DNA from: HXMU1420-2 sp017643305
Lineage (GTDB): Bacteria > Pseudomonadota > Alphaproteobacteria > Rhodobacterales > Rhodobacteraceae
Direction: 5' to 3'
Assembly: GCA_965217135.1 (NCBI GenBank)
Contig: OZ244249.1
Coordinates: forward strand, 1,116,001 to 1,180,000
DNA: 64,000 nucleotides
The translations under genes and the position numbers were made by a program. This document shows positions 17,661 to 27,245 of the stretch, piece after piece. Below the pieces are notes generated by a model, which worked only from the letters and a program-made list of their open reading frames with translations, was not told where the DNA came from and did no database searches. The first letter of the stretch is position 1, and the number at the start of each line of letters is the position of its first letter.

Positions 17661-19058
17661 TCAGGCGAGGCTGGGCAACCAAAGCACGATCGCTGGGAAT
17701 GCAACCAGCAGCCCGATGGTCACGGCGTCCGCGATGAAGAAGGGCGTTACGCCTTTGAACACGTCCTGCACGCTCAGATCTTCGCGCACCCCGGCCACTA
17801 CAAAGCAGTTCAGACCGATTGGGGGCGTGATCAGGCAGAACTCGGCCATCTTCACCACGAGGATGCCAAACCAGATCGCGCACATCGGACCGGACATGCC
17901 AAAGGTGCTGTCTGCGGCGGCGACGGTTTCACCACCATTCAGCGCCATTACGGCGGGGTAGACCACCGGCAGGGTCAGGAGCAGCATGCCAATCGCGTCC
18001 ATGAACATGCCCAGCACGGCGTAAGCCAGCAAAATGCAGATCAGGATCAGCATGGGCGACATGCTGAGCGACGTGATCCAATCGGAAAACGCGCCAGGCA
18101 GGTCGGCAAAGCCCAGGAAGCGGACATAGATCAGCACGCCCCAGATGATCGTGAAGATCATCACCGTCAGCTTCGCGGTTTCGATGAGTGCTTCTTTCAG
18201 CTGTCCCCAGCCCATGCCACGCACCATCGCCATACAGAAGACGATGAAAGCACCAACCGCGCCGCCTTCGGTTGGGGTGCCCCACGCATCGCCGAACGGG
18301 TTGTAGACAAAGAAGATGATAATCACGACCACCGCCACGATGGGCAAGGCGGCGGGCAGGCTGGCAAAGCGCTGGCCCCAGGTGAAGCCGCGCACCGGCG
18401 GCCCTACGTTTTTGAAGATTAGGGCGATACCGATGATCAGCGCAGCATAGACGAGGGCCGAAAATGCGCCAGGGATGAAGCCTGCGAGCAGCAGCTTGCC
18501 CACGTCCTGTTCCACGATGATTGCGTAGATCACCAGGATCGCGCTTGGCGGGATCAGCGACGCGAGTGTGCCGCCTGCAGCCACTACCCCGGCGGCGAAC
18601 TGTTTGTTATAGCCGATCTTCAGCATCTCCGGGATTGCAATACGCGCAAAGACGGCTGCAGTGGCCACGGATGCACCGGACACAGCGGCAAAACCCGCGG
18701 TGGCAAACACGGTCGATACCGCCAGCCCGCCGGGCACCCAGGCGATCCAGCGTTTGGCCGCTTCGAACAGGGCCTGCGTGAGCCGGGCGTAGTAGGCGAG
18801 ATAGCCGATCAGGATGAAAGTGGGGATCAGGCTGAGCGCGTGGGCGCTGACTTTGGAGTGGGGCACCTGGCCTGCAGTTTTCACCGCGACGGTGAGCGCC
18901 TTGCCAAAGCGGTCTGGGTCATAGCCGAAGCGTGCCCAGAAGATCCAGATCAGGCCGATGAAACCCGCCAAAGCGGCGGCAAAGGCTACGCGCATGCCGA
19001 AGAAGACGAGCACCAGCATCCCGCTGGTGACCCAGAGGCCGATTGTGACATTGTCCAT
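17661..19058 (-). CDS. TRAP transporter large permease subunit (DctM/DctM-like)
   Basis: 465 residues and very hydrophobic, with the repeated membrane segments of the 12-TM DctM family. Characteristic pieces are SGASVATAAVFARIAIPEM, GGTLASLIPPSAILVIYA and LLTLPVVYPAVMALNG. It forms the sodium-driven transport channel with the small subunit. Its ATG overlaps the small-subunit stop (ATGA), so the two are coupled. The binding-protein gene lies upstream in the same operon. Substrate is probably an organic acid but is unassigned. Confidence 0.92.
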   Translation of the reverse strand: MDNVTIGLWVTSGMLVLVFFGMRVAFAAALAGFIGLIWIFWARFGYDPDRFGKALTVAVKTAGQVPHSKVSAHALSLIPTFILIGYLAYYARLTQALFEAAKRWIAWVPGGLAVSTVFATAGFAAVSGASVATAAVFARIAIPEMLKIGYNKQFAAGVVAAGGTLASLIPPSAILVIYAIIVEQDVGKLLLAGFIPGAFSALVYAALIIGIALIFKNVGPPVRGFTWGQRFASLPAALPIVAVVVIIIFFVYNPFGDAWGTPTEGGAVGAFIVFCMAMVRGMGWGQLKEALIETAKLTVMIFTIIWGVLIYVRFLGFADLPGAFSDWITSLSMSPMLILICILLAYAVLGMFMDAIGMLLLTLPVVYPAVMALNGGETVAAADSTFGMSGPMCAIWFGILVVKMAEFCLITPPIGLNCFVVAGVREDLSVQDVFKGVTPFFIADAVTIGLLVAFPAIVLWLPSLA

Positions 19059-19687
19059 CAGTCTGCTCCATCCAGCGTTTCAGCCTCGGCTGCAGCTACC
19101 TCGGCTGCGGATTGCACCAGTGGAACGGCGACTGGATGTTCCAGCCCCAGCACAAAGGCGCGTCCATAGCCAATGATCTGGATCACCAGCCTTGCGCTGA
19201 GCACGGCAAAGGCCACGGGCACGAGGATTTTCGAAGGCCATACAGGAGCGCCCACGTCGATCGTGGAATCGCGCGACCACATGGGTGAGCCGAAATCGAA
19301 CGAGCGTTCGAAATGCGCCCACGAGCCCCAGATCAGTCCGATCATCAGCAGCAGCACCAGGATGACCATGATCATTTCGATCAGCCACAAGACACGCCCC
19401 CGCAACCGACCGATGATGATATCCATACGGATATGCGTGCCGTCACGCTGGACATAGGACACGCCAAAGATCGCAATCAGCGGCATCAGCAATTGGATGT
19501 AGTCGACATAGCCCAGCAGCGGGGATCCGAAGAATTTGCGCCCGGTGACGGACCACGCGGCCAAGAACATGAGCGAGAACGCGGCAAGCCCGGATGCCAG
19601 TGCCATGACCCGTTCAATGGGTAAAAGCAGACGATCAAGGCGACTGAGCCAGCTGCCGTCCTCCAGAACGGCGGATCCCGTGGCCAT
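19058..19687 (-). CDS. TRAP transporter small permease subunit (DctQ-like)
   Basis: 209 residues with four hydrophobic segments; the second region GYVDYIQLLMPLIAIFGVSYVQRDGTHIRMDI matches the DctQ core (conserved GTHIRMD). AAGGGAGG precedes ATG 19687. The soluble N- and C-terminal extensions are longer than in the shortest homologues. It lies between the binding-protein gene and the large permease, overlapping the latter by four bases. Confidence 0.9.
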   Translation of the reverse strand: MATGSAVLEDGSWLSRLDRLLLPIERVMALASGLAAFSLMFLAAWSVTGRKFFGSPLLGYVDYIQLLMPLIAIFGVSYVQRDGTHIRMDIIIGRLRGRVLWLIEMIMVILVLLLMIGLIWGSWAHFERSFDFGSPMWSRDSTIDVGAPVWPSKILVPVAFAVLSARLVIQIIGYGRAFVLGLEHPVAVPLVQSAAEVAAAEAETLDGAD

Positions 19688-19753
19688 GGGCCCCTCCCTT
19701 TTTTGTTGGTTTTTGGTCGCCGCCGGTTATGGATCCGGTGGTCGATAATGGAT

Positions 19754-19777
19754 GGGGCCGTACGATTGCACGGCCCC
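19754..19777 (-). terminator. Hairpin between TRAP binding-protein and small-permease genes
   Basis: GGGGCCGT and ACGGCCCC form 8-bp arms around an 8-base loop, 10 bases after the dctP-like stop. No T tract follows, so it more likely protects the dctP mRNA end or gives partial polarity than acts as a full terminator. Confidence 0.45.
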
Positions 19778-19786
19778 GGTCCTAGA

Positions 19787-20800
19787 TCAGTTGGCCATCT
19801 TGGCCTTTGCCAATTCCGCATTGACAAGGTCATAGAGTTCCTGCGCCGGCAGGCCTGCGGCGGTCATGTCTTCGATCCATTTCTGGTGGATCGGACCGGC
19901 TTTTTCCCGGAACGCTGCGATATCGGAATCGGCCAGTTCAATCTTGGCGACGTTATTTTCCGCCAGGACGCTGTCCCACCTGTCCAGCAGTGCGGCGTAG
20001 TTGGCCAGGTAATGCGCGATGGATTCTTCGATGGAGCTATCGAGCGCTGCGCGATTTTCGTCGCTCAGGTCGTTGTAAGCATCGATGTTGACCACCACCG
20101 GGCAGTTCACGGTGCCGGGGTTCAGGTTGGAGGTCCACCAGGTGGCTTCGTTGATGGTACCGAAGGCCAGGTGCGCGTGCTGAGCGAAGGCGACGGTGTC
20201 CACAACGCCCGACTCCATTGCCTGGAACGCTTCGGTTGCTGTCACGGAGGTGGGCGTTGCGCCAACCGCTTTGAATGCTTCGCCGATGCCGCCGGTGGCC
20301 CGGACGCGCATGCCTTCCATCTTGGCCAGTGTGTCTCGCGGCTCGCCGGTGCCGACCAGGTTGTACTGAGGCATCGGGCTGGTCATCAGCAGCCGGGCGT
20401 TCCACTGTTCCATTTCCTCGGCCACGGCGGGGTGCGCATAGACGGCGCGGGCCACGGCGACCTCCTGGTCGAGGTTCTCAACACCGAGGAAGGGCAGTTC
20501 CAGCACGGTGATCGCGCGGTTCTTGTCGCGGTGGTAGCCGGCGCAGAACTGGGCCATTTCGAACGCGCCGATAGAGATGCCATCGAGGTTTTCGCGGTTC
20601 TTGGACAGACCACCGTAGGAGACGTTCATCGTGAACTCCCCGTTGGTCTTTTCGGAAACCAGTTCGGCCATCTTTTCGATATGCTCAGTGAAGGCGCGGC
20701 GTTTGCCCCAAACGGAAACATTCCATTCGGTGGCCAAGGCTTCGGTTGCAAAGGTGAGAGCAGCGGCAGTGACGGCCAGGCGGCCGATATGCTTGTTCAT
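19787..20800 (-). CDS. TRAP transporter substrate-binding protein (DctP family)
   Basis: 337 residues with a signal peptide of about 23 residues (MNKHIGRLAVTAAALTFATEALA). The mature protein has the DctP features: MEGMRVRATGGIGEAFKAVG with the substrate-carboxylate arginine region, and ATEAFQAMESGVVDTV. It captures the solute in the periplasm for the DctQM channel. GGAGGAG precedes ATG 20800. The order P-Q-M is normal, and the DctBD-type two-component genes just upstream on the same strand probably control it. Confidence 0.92.
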   Translation of the reverse strand: MNKHIGRLAVTAAALTFATEALATEWNVSVWGKRRAFTEHIEKMAELVSEKTNGEFTMNVSYGGLSKNRENLDGISIGAFEMAQFCAGYHRDKNRAITVLELPFLGVENLDQEVAVARAVYAHPAVAEEMEQWNARLLMTSPMPQYNLVGTGEPRDTLAKMEGMRVRATGGIGEAFKAVGATPTSVTATEAFQAMESGVVDTVAFAQHAHLAFGTINEATWWTSNLNPGTVNCPVVVNIDAYNDLSDENRAALDSSIEESIAHYLANYAALLDRWDSVLAENNVAKIELADSDIAAFREKAGPIHQKWIEDMTAAGLPAQELYDLVNAELAKAKMAN

Positions 20801-20991
20801 CAGAAATCTCCTCCAAAATCAGGTGGCGGCATAAGAACAGAATTCAAATGACGGGGCCATGAAGAATTTCGCGCAGTTCACGAACCCCAGGCTGCGGAAT
20901 GTCGCAGGCCGTGGGTGAGATAGGGGCAGATTGGCCCGATGCTATGTAGCCACAAATTTTAGGAGCCGGAACTTAGAACGTTTCTGTGACG

Positions 20992-21008
20992 ATTTCTTTC
21001 AAAGAAAT
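20992..21008. repeat. 17-bp near-perfect palindrome ATTTCTTT-C-AAAGAAAT
   Basis: Eight-base arms around a single central base, between the regulator stop and the TRAP binding-protein start. The one-base centre excludes a stable RNA hairpin of the full arms, so a protein-binding site (perhaps for the adjacent response regulator) is more likely. No binding evidence is available. Confidence 0.4.
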
Positions 21009-21033
21009 TTTGGCCTTGGAGCTGTCTCATAAG

Positions 21034-22326
21034 TTACAACAGCGCGTCTTTGTCGAGCCCGAGCTTCACGATCTTTTCATTCAGCGTGCGCCGTCCGATC
21101 CCCAACTCGTCAGCCACGTCTTCCATACGGCCCTTGTGTTGCTGGATCGCCTTGCCGATCATCTGCCGTTCGAACGTTGCCACCGCTTCACGCAGGCCCA
21201 GACGGGTGGGCATGTCGAAGGTACCGCCTGGCATGACCTCGGCCACGCTTTCACAGCCTTGCCGGGTCATGATCACGCGCCGTTCGGCCACGTTGCGCAA
21301 TTCGCGCACGTTGCCGGGCCAGTCATAAGCCAGCATCGCGGTGAGGTCGGCATCGGTGAGTTCGGGCGGGTCTAAGCCATAGACTGGCGCGAATTCGGCG
21401 AGGAAGGTGGTGGCCAGCAGTGCAATGTCGTCCAACCGGGCACGCAAAGCCGGCAGCGTTAGGCCGAACGTGTCCAGCCGGAACAGAAGGTCGGCCCGCA
21501 AACGGCCTTCTTTTGTAGCGGCTTCGGTGTCTTCGTTGGTGGCCGAGATGACGCGCAGGTCGATCCGCTCAGGCGTACCGCGCGACGGGTCGAGGATTTC
21601 TTTGGCTTCGATCAAGCGCAGCAGGCTGGGTTGCACATCGGCCGGACAGGCGCAGATTTCGTCTAGAAATAGTGTGCCGCCTGTCGCGCCGCGTGCGATC
21701 ATCGGCAGCTGGTCCACCCCGAACTGTGCCGCGTTCACGGCCACGAACGGGCCGTCACAGCGCGCGGATATGTCGTGGATCGCGTGTGCGACCAGATCCT
21801 TGCCGGTGCCGGTTTCGCCGTGGATCAGCACGGCGGCATCGCTGTCGGCGATCAGGCTGATCGTGTCGCGCAGGCGCTGCATCTGTGGGGTCCGGCCGAC
21901 CAGAACGCGGTCGAGCCCGGACAATTGCTGCAGGCGGGCGCGCAGGCGCAGGTTGCGTTCGCGCATCTGGTGCTGGTCAGCGGCATGGGACAGGATCGTC
22001 AGCAGGCGTTTAGGGTCATAGGGTTTTTCGACAAAACTGTATGCGCCATGGTTCATCGCTTCGACCGCCATGGGGATATCGCCATGGGCGGAAATCAACA
22101 CCACGGGCGGGGCCTGATCCAGCTGTTGCAACAGCTCCAGCCCCGACATTTCCGGCATTTGTACGTCTGACAGCACCACATCGGGACGGAACTGGGTGAT
22201 CCAGCGGTCGGCCTCGGTCGCGCGGGCAAGGTCCTTGGTGGTCCAGCCTGCGGCTTCCATCAGGTCGACCAGCGAACTGCGCATCATGCGGTCATCGTCG
22301 ATAATCAGGATACGGTTGCTGGTCAC
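21034..22326 (-). CDS. DctD-like response regulator with AAA+ domain lacking the GAFTGA loop
   Basis: 430 residues. An N-terminal receiver domain (IIDDD, phospho-acceptor Asp54 in LSDVQMP) is followed by an AAA+ domain with Walker A GETGTGKD and Walker B GGTLFLDEI, an arginine-finger region (LLFRLDTFGLTLPALRAR), and a C-terminal Fis-type helix-turn-helix (MEDVADELGIGRRTLNEKI). The stretch between VAVNAAQFG and GGTLFLDE is short and has no ELFGH...GAFTGA sequence, the element that contacts sigma-54. It starts at GTG 22326, overlapping the kinase stop by four bases. It probably controls the TRAP operon, perhaps without sigma-54. Confidence 0.9.
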   Translation of the reverse strand: MTSNRILIIDDDRMMRSSLVDLMEAAGWTTKDLARATEADRWITQFRPDVVLSDVQMPEMSGLELLQQLDQAPPVVLISAHGDIPMAVEAMNHGAYSFVEKPYDPKRLLTILSHAADQHQMRERNLRLRARLQQLSGLDRVLVGRTPQMQRLRDTISLIADSDAAVLIHGETGTGKDLVAHAIHDISARCDGPFVAVNAAQFGVDQLPMIARGATGGTLFLDEICACPADVQPSLLRLIEAKEILDPSRGTPERIDLRVISATNEDTEAATKEGRLRADLLFRLDTFGLTLPALRARLDDIALLATTFLAEFAPVYGLDPPELTDADLTAMLAYDWPGNVRELRNVAERRVIMTRQGCESVAEVMPGGTFDMPTRLGLREAVATFERQMIGKAIQQHKGRMEDVADELGIGRRTLNEKIVKLGLDKDALL

Positions 22327-24044
22327 GCCGTCTGGTCCTTGTCCTGTCGTGGGAATTCTGCCCGGAACACCGCGCCGCCGTCCGCCCCGTCCCGCGCCAT
22401 CAGCACGCCGCCATGGTCCGACACGATGCCGGCGGAAATGGTTAGGCCAAGGCCCATGCCTTTGCCGCTTTCGCGGGTGGTAGCAAAGGGTTCGCGCAGG
22501 TCCTCCAGTGTTTGGCCGCCGAGGCCGTGGCCGGTGTCTGAAATTTCAATCCAGACCTTGTCGGCTGTTTCGGCCAGCATAATGCTGATGCGCCGTGTGT
22601 CAGCCCCTTCGATCGCGTCGAGTGCGTTGCGCACGAGGTTGGTCACCACCTGTTCCAGCCGCAGCCTGTTGCCTTGCAGGAATACGGTGGGCGCGGGCGG
22701 GGTATAGGACAACCGTGCATCAACGGCGGCAATGTTGGGGGCAAGCAGATCCAGTGCGACAGAGATGACCTGGGACAGTTCCACCGTTTCAAATTGGTCG
22801 CGGCCCTTACGGGAGAAAAATTTCAACTGCCGGGTGATATCCTCCATCCGGGCGACCAGACCGTGCATCTTTTCGTTGAAATGTGTGGAACCTGCAGACA
22901 TTTCTTCTGCAGCAAGCTGGTTGCGCATGGCGGCGATGGGCTGGCCCAACTCGTGTGTTACGGAGGAGGCCAACTGCCCCAGCGCGGCGAGCCGCCCTGC
23001 ACGTTCCAGTTCGGCCTGGGTTTTCTGTAGGTTGCGCTGGGCCGCGCGGCGTTCCTCGATCTCAACTGCGAGCCGTTCGTTGGATTGCCGCAGCTGAGCT
23101 TCTTCATGTTCTGAGCGTTCCAGTGCCTCGCCGATCTGGCGCACACGCCGCACTTGCCACGCGATGAGCAGAAGACCGATCAGCACCACCATGATGCCGG
23201 CGGTCAGCCAGGCGCGGGTGACAGCCGCATCGTCAGAGGCAAAGAAATGCAGCGACCACGCGTTGGGCAGATCGGCGGTATTCACGTAGAGGAAGCGCTC
23301 CCCGTCAATCGTGGCGGTCTGTGCGTTTAGGTCGGTGGACCAGTTGAGGGTGTTCAGCGGCTCTTGCGCGAACTGCCTGGCCCCGGTGATCCGCGCCCGC
23401 TGATCGGTGCTGAGCGGGGCCAGCGTGTGGTAGCGCCAGCCCGGGTCTGAGGCCAGGAGAACGACCCCATCCGCGTTGGACAGGATGATGCGTTCTCCGG
23501 ACGCTTGCCAGCTATCTTGTAGTTCGGACAGGTCCAGTTTGATCGCGACCACTCCTTGCGGTGTATCATCTCCATCTTGCACCGCGCGGGCGTAGAAATA
23601 ACCGGGAATGCCCGTGGTCGCGCCAATGCCGTAGAATTCGCCCAGTTCGCCTTTGAGAGCCTGCTGGAAATAGGGGCGGAAGGCATAGTTCTGGCCAACA
23701 AAGCTGTCGGGTGCGTTGGCATTTGACGCGGCGATGGTAAGGCCTGCGGTATCCATCAGGTAGATCGCATTGACCCCGGCGCTCTGCGCCAGACGCTCCA
23801 GCCGCGCGTTTAGCCGGTCCCGGTCCCCGCCCGTTATGGTTTCGATCACGACCGGATCCAGTGACAGCAGAACAGGCAGGTGCGCGAAGTGCTGCATCGC
23901 TGCAGCCACCGTGCTGCGGTAAAGCGTCAGCCGCGCGGCGGCTTTTTCCAGTTCCTGCGATTTGAAATAGGCATAAGCCCCCCAGAACGATCCGACCGCG
24001 CAGAGGATCGCTGCGAATGTGGTCAGGAGTTGCAGACGCCGCAT
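22323..24044 (-). CDS. DctB-like sensor histidine kinase
   Basis: About 573 residues from ATG 24044; a TTG six codons earlier is an alternative and neither has a strong ribosome site. An N-terminal membrane segment and a second one near residue 285-300 bracket a periplasmic PDC/Cache-type sensor with YLMDTAGLTIAASN and GYFYARAVQDG. Then come a coiled coil, the phospho-accepting SSVTHELGQPIAAMRN (His near residue 364), and the ATPase motifs NLVRNALDAI, DTGHGL and GKGMGLGL. Its stop overlaps the regulator start. The pair probably senses the external TRAP substrate. Confidence 0.9.
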   Translation of the reverse strand: MRRLQLLTTFAAILCAVGSFWGAYAYFKSQELEKAAARLTLYRSTVAAAMQHFAHLPVLLSLDPVVIETITGGDRDRLNARLERLAQSAGVNAIYLMDTAGLTIAASNANAPDSFVGQNYAFRPYFQQALKGELGEFYGIGATTGIPGYFYARAVQDGDDTPQGVVAIKLDLSELQDSWQASGERIILSNADGVVLLASDPGWRYHTLAPLSTDQRARITGARQFAQEPLNTLNWSTDLNAQTATIDGERFLYVNTADLPNAWSLHFFASDDAAVTRAWLTAGIMVVLIGLLLIAWQVRRVRQIGEALERSEHEEAQLRQSNERLAVEIEERRAAQRNLQKTQAELERAGRLAALGQLASSVTHELGQPIAAMRNQLAAEEMSAGSTHFNEKMHGLVARMEDITRQLKFFSRKGRDQFETVELSQVISVALDLLAPNIAAVDARLSYTPPAPTVFLQGNRLRLEQVVTNLVRNALDAIEGADTRRISIMLAETADKVWIEISDTGHGLGGQTLEDLREPFATTRESGKGMGLGLTISAGIVSDHGGVLMARDGADGGAVFRAEFPRQDKDQTA

Positions 24045-24113
24045 GCGCGTGACGTGGCCCAATAGGCGCTGAAGATCAAGCTTTCACTGGTATTGAATTT
24101 GAATGCCTGTCGT

Positions 24114-24517
24114 TCAAACTTTCCAGAAACAGAACGCGATCCAGCCTGCGGCGATGAAGGCGGGTGCCCAGATTGGCATGCCGATCAGCCCGATCCAGGC
24201 AAAAAAGATATAGGCCGATCCCAAAAGCCCGATGAACAGCCTGTCGCCCCGCGTTGTGGTCAGGCCGAGGACGCCGTCGCGTTCGTCACCACCGGGGCGG
24301 CGCAGTTCCAGCACGGCCATCATCGCGATGAAGCCGAATATGAAGATGAAGAACGCCATCGAAGCCCGGGTCCAGGCCATCCAGGTGCCGCCGAACATCG
24401 GCTCGGTCCACCATTTGGCCCATGAAAACACCTCTTCCTTCGGTTTGCTGACATTGCCCCAACCCTGCGCGGAGGCGACAACGGGAAGGGTCAGAAGCAG
24501 ATAGACAAGTTTGCGCA

Positions 24518-24518
<1 letters not shown>
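24114..24518 (-). CDS. DUF2160 small membrane protein of the glycerol ABC transporter locus
   Basis: 134 residues with an N-terminal signal/anchor segment (MRKLVYLLLTLPVVASA), then a soluble stretch with SWAKWWTEPMFGGTWMAWT, and two more hydrophobic segments. DUF2160 proteins are regularly encoded at the end of glpSTPQ-type transporter operons, but their role is not known. ATG 24518 overlaps the stop of the upstream permease (TGATG); a GTG one codon earlier is possible. It is probably an accessory subunit. Confidence 0.82.
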
Positions 24519-25311
<793 letters not shown>

Positions 25312-25315
<4 letters not shown>

Positions 25316-26172
25316 TGGTCATCCTTGGTCATCAGCGTGTAGAACAGCCAGGAGACTGCCAGCGTGATTGCGAAGTAGATCAGGCTCATCGCGGCGGCGG
25401 GGCCAAGGTCGAACTGGCCCAGCGCGATTTTCACCAGGTCGATAGACAGGAGCGTGGTGGAATTGCCCGGTCCGCCCCCGGTGAGCGTGAAAGGTTCGGT
25501 GTAGATGTTAAAGCTGTCCATGAACCGCAGCAGTACGGCGATGGTCAGCACGGTTTTCATCTTGGGAAGCTGGATGTAGCGGAACACGGCCCAGTTGGAG
25601 GCACCATCGATCTTGGCCGCCTGGTAATAGGCGTCGGGGATCGCCACCAGCCCGGCGTAACACAGCAGCACGACCAGCGATGTCCAGTGCCAGACATCCA
25701 TCACAATTACCGTGATCCATGCCGCGAGCGGACTGGTTGTCATGTTATAGTCGATGCCCAGACCGGAGTTCAGCGTCCAGCCCAGAAGGCCGATATCGGG
25801 CAGGGTAAAAATGTTCCACATTGCGCCCACCACGTTCCACGGGATCAACAATGGCAGTGCCATCAGCACCAGACAGACCGGAACCCAGAAGCCTTTGCGC
25901 GGCATGGCCAGCGCAATGGCGATGCCCAGCGGAACCTCGATAATCAGAATGGTGAAGGTGAACAGCAACTGCCGGCCCAGTGCGGCATGGAACCGTTCGG
26001 AGCGCAGGATTTCCTCGAACCAGCGCAGGCCGGCCCAGAAGAACTGGTTGTTGCCGAAAGTTTCCTGCACAGAATAGTTGACCACCGTCATCAACGGGAT
26101 CAGGGCATTGAACGCCACAAGGAAGAGGACAGGAAGCACAAAGAGCCAGCCGCGCTGGTTTTCGGTTTTCAT
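25312..26172 (-). CDS. glpP: Glycerol ABC transporter permease (GlpP-like)
   Basis: 286-residue MalF-type permease with about six hydrophobic segments, starting KTENQRGWLFVLPVLFLVAF. The EAA loop is AAKIDGASNWAVFRYIQLP. It pairs with the downstream GlpQ-like permease, whose start overlaps its stop by four bases. Upstream it overlaps the ATPase gene by four bases. Substrate assignment rests on the flanking glpR, glpD and glpV. Confidence 0.87.
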
Positions 26173-27245
26173 GTCGCAGCCTCCTCGGATGCAATCCAGC
26201 CATCGGAATAGAGCCGGGTCTGGCGGGGCTCAAAGCTGAGATGGATATCAGCGCCGGGATCTGGCGGCGCGTCGTCGATGATTGCGCTGATCGCCACATC
26301 CCCGGCCATGGCTTCGACCACAGTGTGGCGCCCGATATCTGCGGCCTTGCGGACGGTGGCGGGAATGCCGCTGTCGCTAAGGCGCACGTATTCGGGGCGG
26401 ATGCCAATTTCGGTCTGCCCGCCGATTTTCGCGATTGATCCTTCCAGCTGTACGCTCTGGCCTCGGAAGAATGCGATGCCGCCCTTCACCTCGCACGGTA
26501 GAATGTTCATGCCCGGGGAGCCGATGAAATGGCCAACAAAGGTGTGACGGGGCCGTTCGAACAGTTCCACCGGCGTGCCGATCTGTACGATCTCACCGTC
26601 CTGCATGACCACGACCTGATCGGCGAAGGTCAGCGCTTCGGTCTGGTCATGGGTGACATAGATCATGGTGACTTCGATCTTCTGATGCAGTTCCTTGAGC
26701 TTGGAGCGGAGTTTCCATTTCAACTCTGGGTCGATCACGGTCAGAGGTTCGTCGAACATGATGACGTTGACGTCGTCACGTACCAGCCCCCGTCCCATGG
26801 AGATCTTCTGTTTGTTGTCTGGCGTCAGGTTGGCGGCGCGGGTGGTCAGCCGGTCCTGCAGCTCGATCATTTCGGCAATTTCGCGCACGCGACGGTCAAC
26901 GCGGGTTTCGTCCACGCCACGGTTGCGCAGCGGGAAGGCGAGGTTGTCGTAAACCGACATGGTGTCATAGACGACCGGGAACTGGAAAACCTGCGCGATG
27001 TTGCGCTGGTCCGGCGGCAACTGGGTCACGTCCTCGGCATCGAAGAGCACGCGCCCGTCGCTGGGTGTAAGCAGGCCGGAAATGATGTTGAGCAGGGTGG
27101 ATTTGCCACAGCCCGACGGACCCAGCAGAGCGTAAGCCCCGCCATCGTTCCAGGACAGGTCGATTTCCTTCAGCGCGTAGTCATCAGGCTTGGACGGGTT
27201 GGGCAGGTAGCTGTGGCGCAGCTTTTCAAGTGTGACCTTAGCCAT
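26169..27245 (-). CDS. glpT: Glycerol ABC transporter ATP-binding protein (GlpT-like) with atypical signature motif
   Basis: 358 residues of the MalK type. Walker A is GPSGCGKST and Walker B NVIMFDEPL, but the ABC signature is LTPDNKQKISMGR instead of LSGGQ-QR. The C-terminal regulatory domain has the TOBE-like IGIRPEYVRLS. ATG 27245 is inside the end of the preceding ATPase gene (eight-base overlap); the longer open frame upstream is antisense filler. Together with GlpS it forms a heterodimer in which one ATP site is degenerate. Confidence 0.88.
   Translation of the reverse strand: MAKVTLEKLRHSYLPNPSKPDDYALKEIDLSWNDGGAYALLGPSGCGKSTLLNIISGLLTPSDGRVLFDAEDVTQLPPDQRNIAQVFQFPVVYDTMSVYDNLAFPLRNRGVDETRVDRRVREIAEMIELQDRLTTRAANLTPDNKQKISMGRGLVRDDVNVIMFDEPLTVIDPELKWKLRSKLKELHQKIEVTMIYVTHDQTEALTFADQVVVMQDGEIVQIGTPVELFERPRHTFVGHFIGSPGMNILPCEVKGGIAFFRGQSVQLEGSIAKIGGQTEIGIRPEYVRLSDSGIPATVRKAADIGRHTVVEAMAGDVAISAIIDDAPPDPGADIHLSFEPRQTRLYSDGWIASEEAAT

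Noticed and set aside
17350..17961. 203-codon plus-strand frame after the CoA-transferase
   Set aside because: It runs through the antisense of the TRAP large permease and has no family features.
20873..20888. GG-N10-GC pattern upstream of the TRAP binding-protein gene that could be a sigma-54 promoter
   Set aside because: The flanking bases fit the consensus poorly, and the adjacent DctD-like regulator lacks the GAFTGA loop needed to contact sigma-54.
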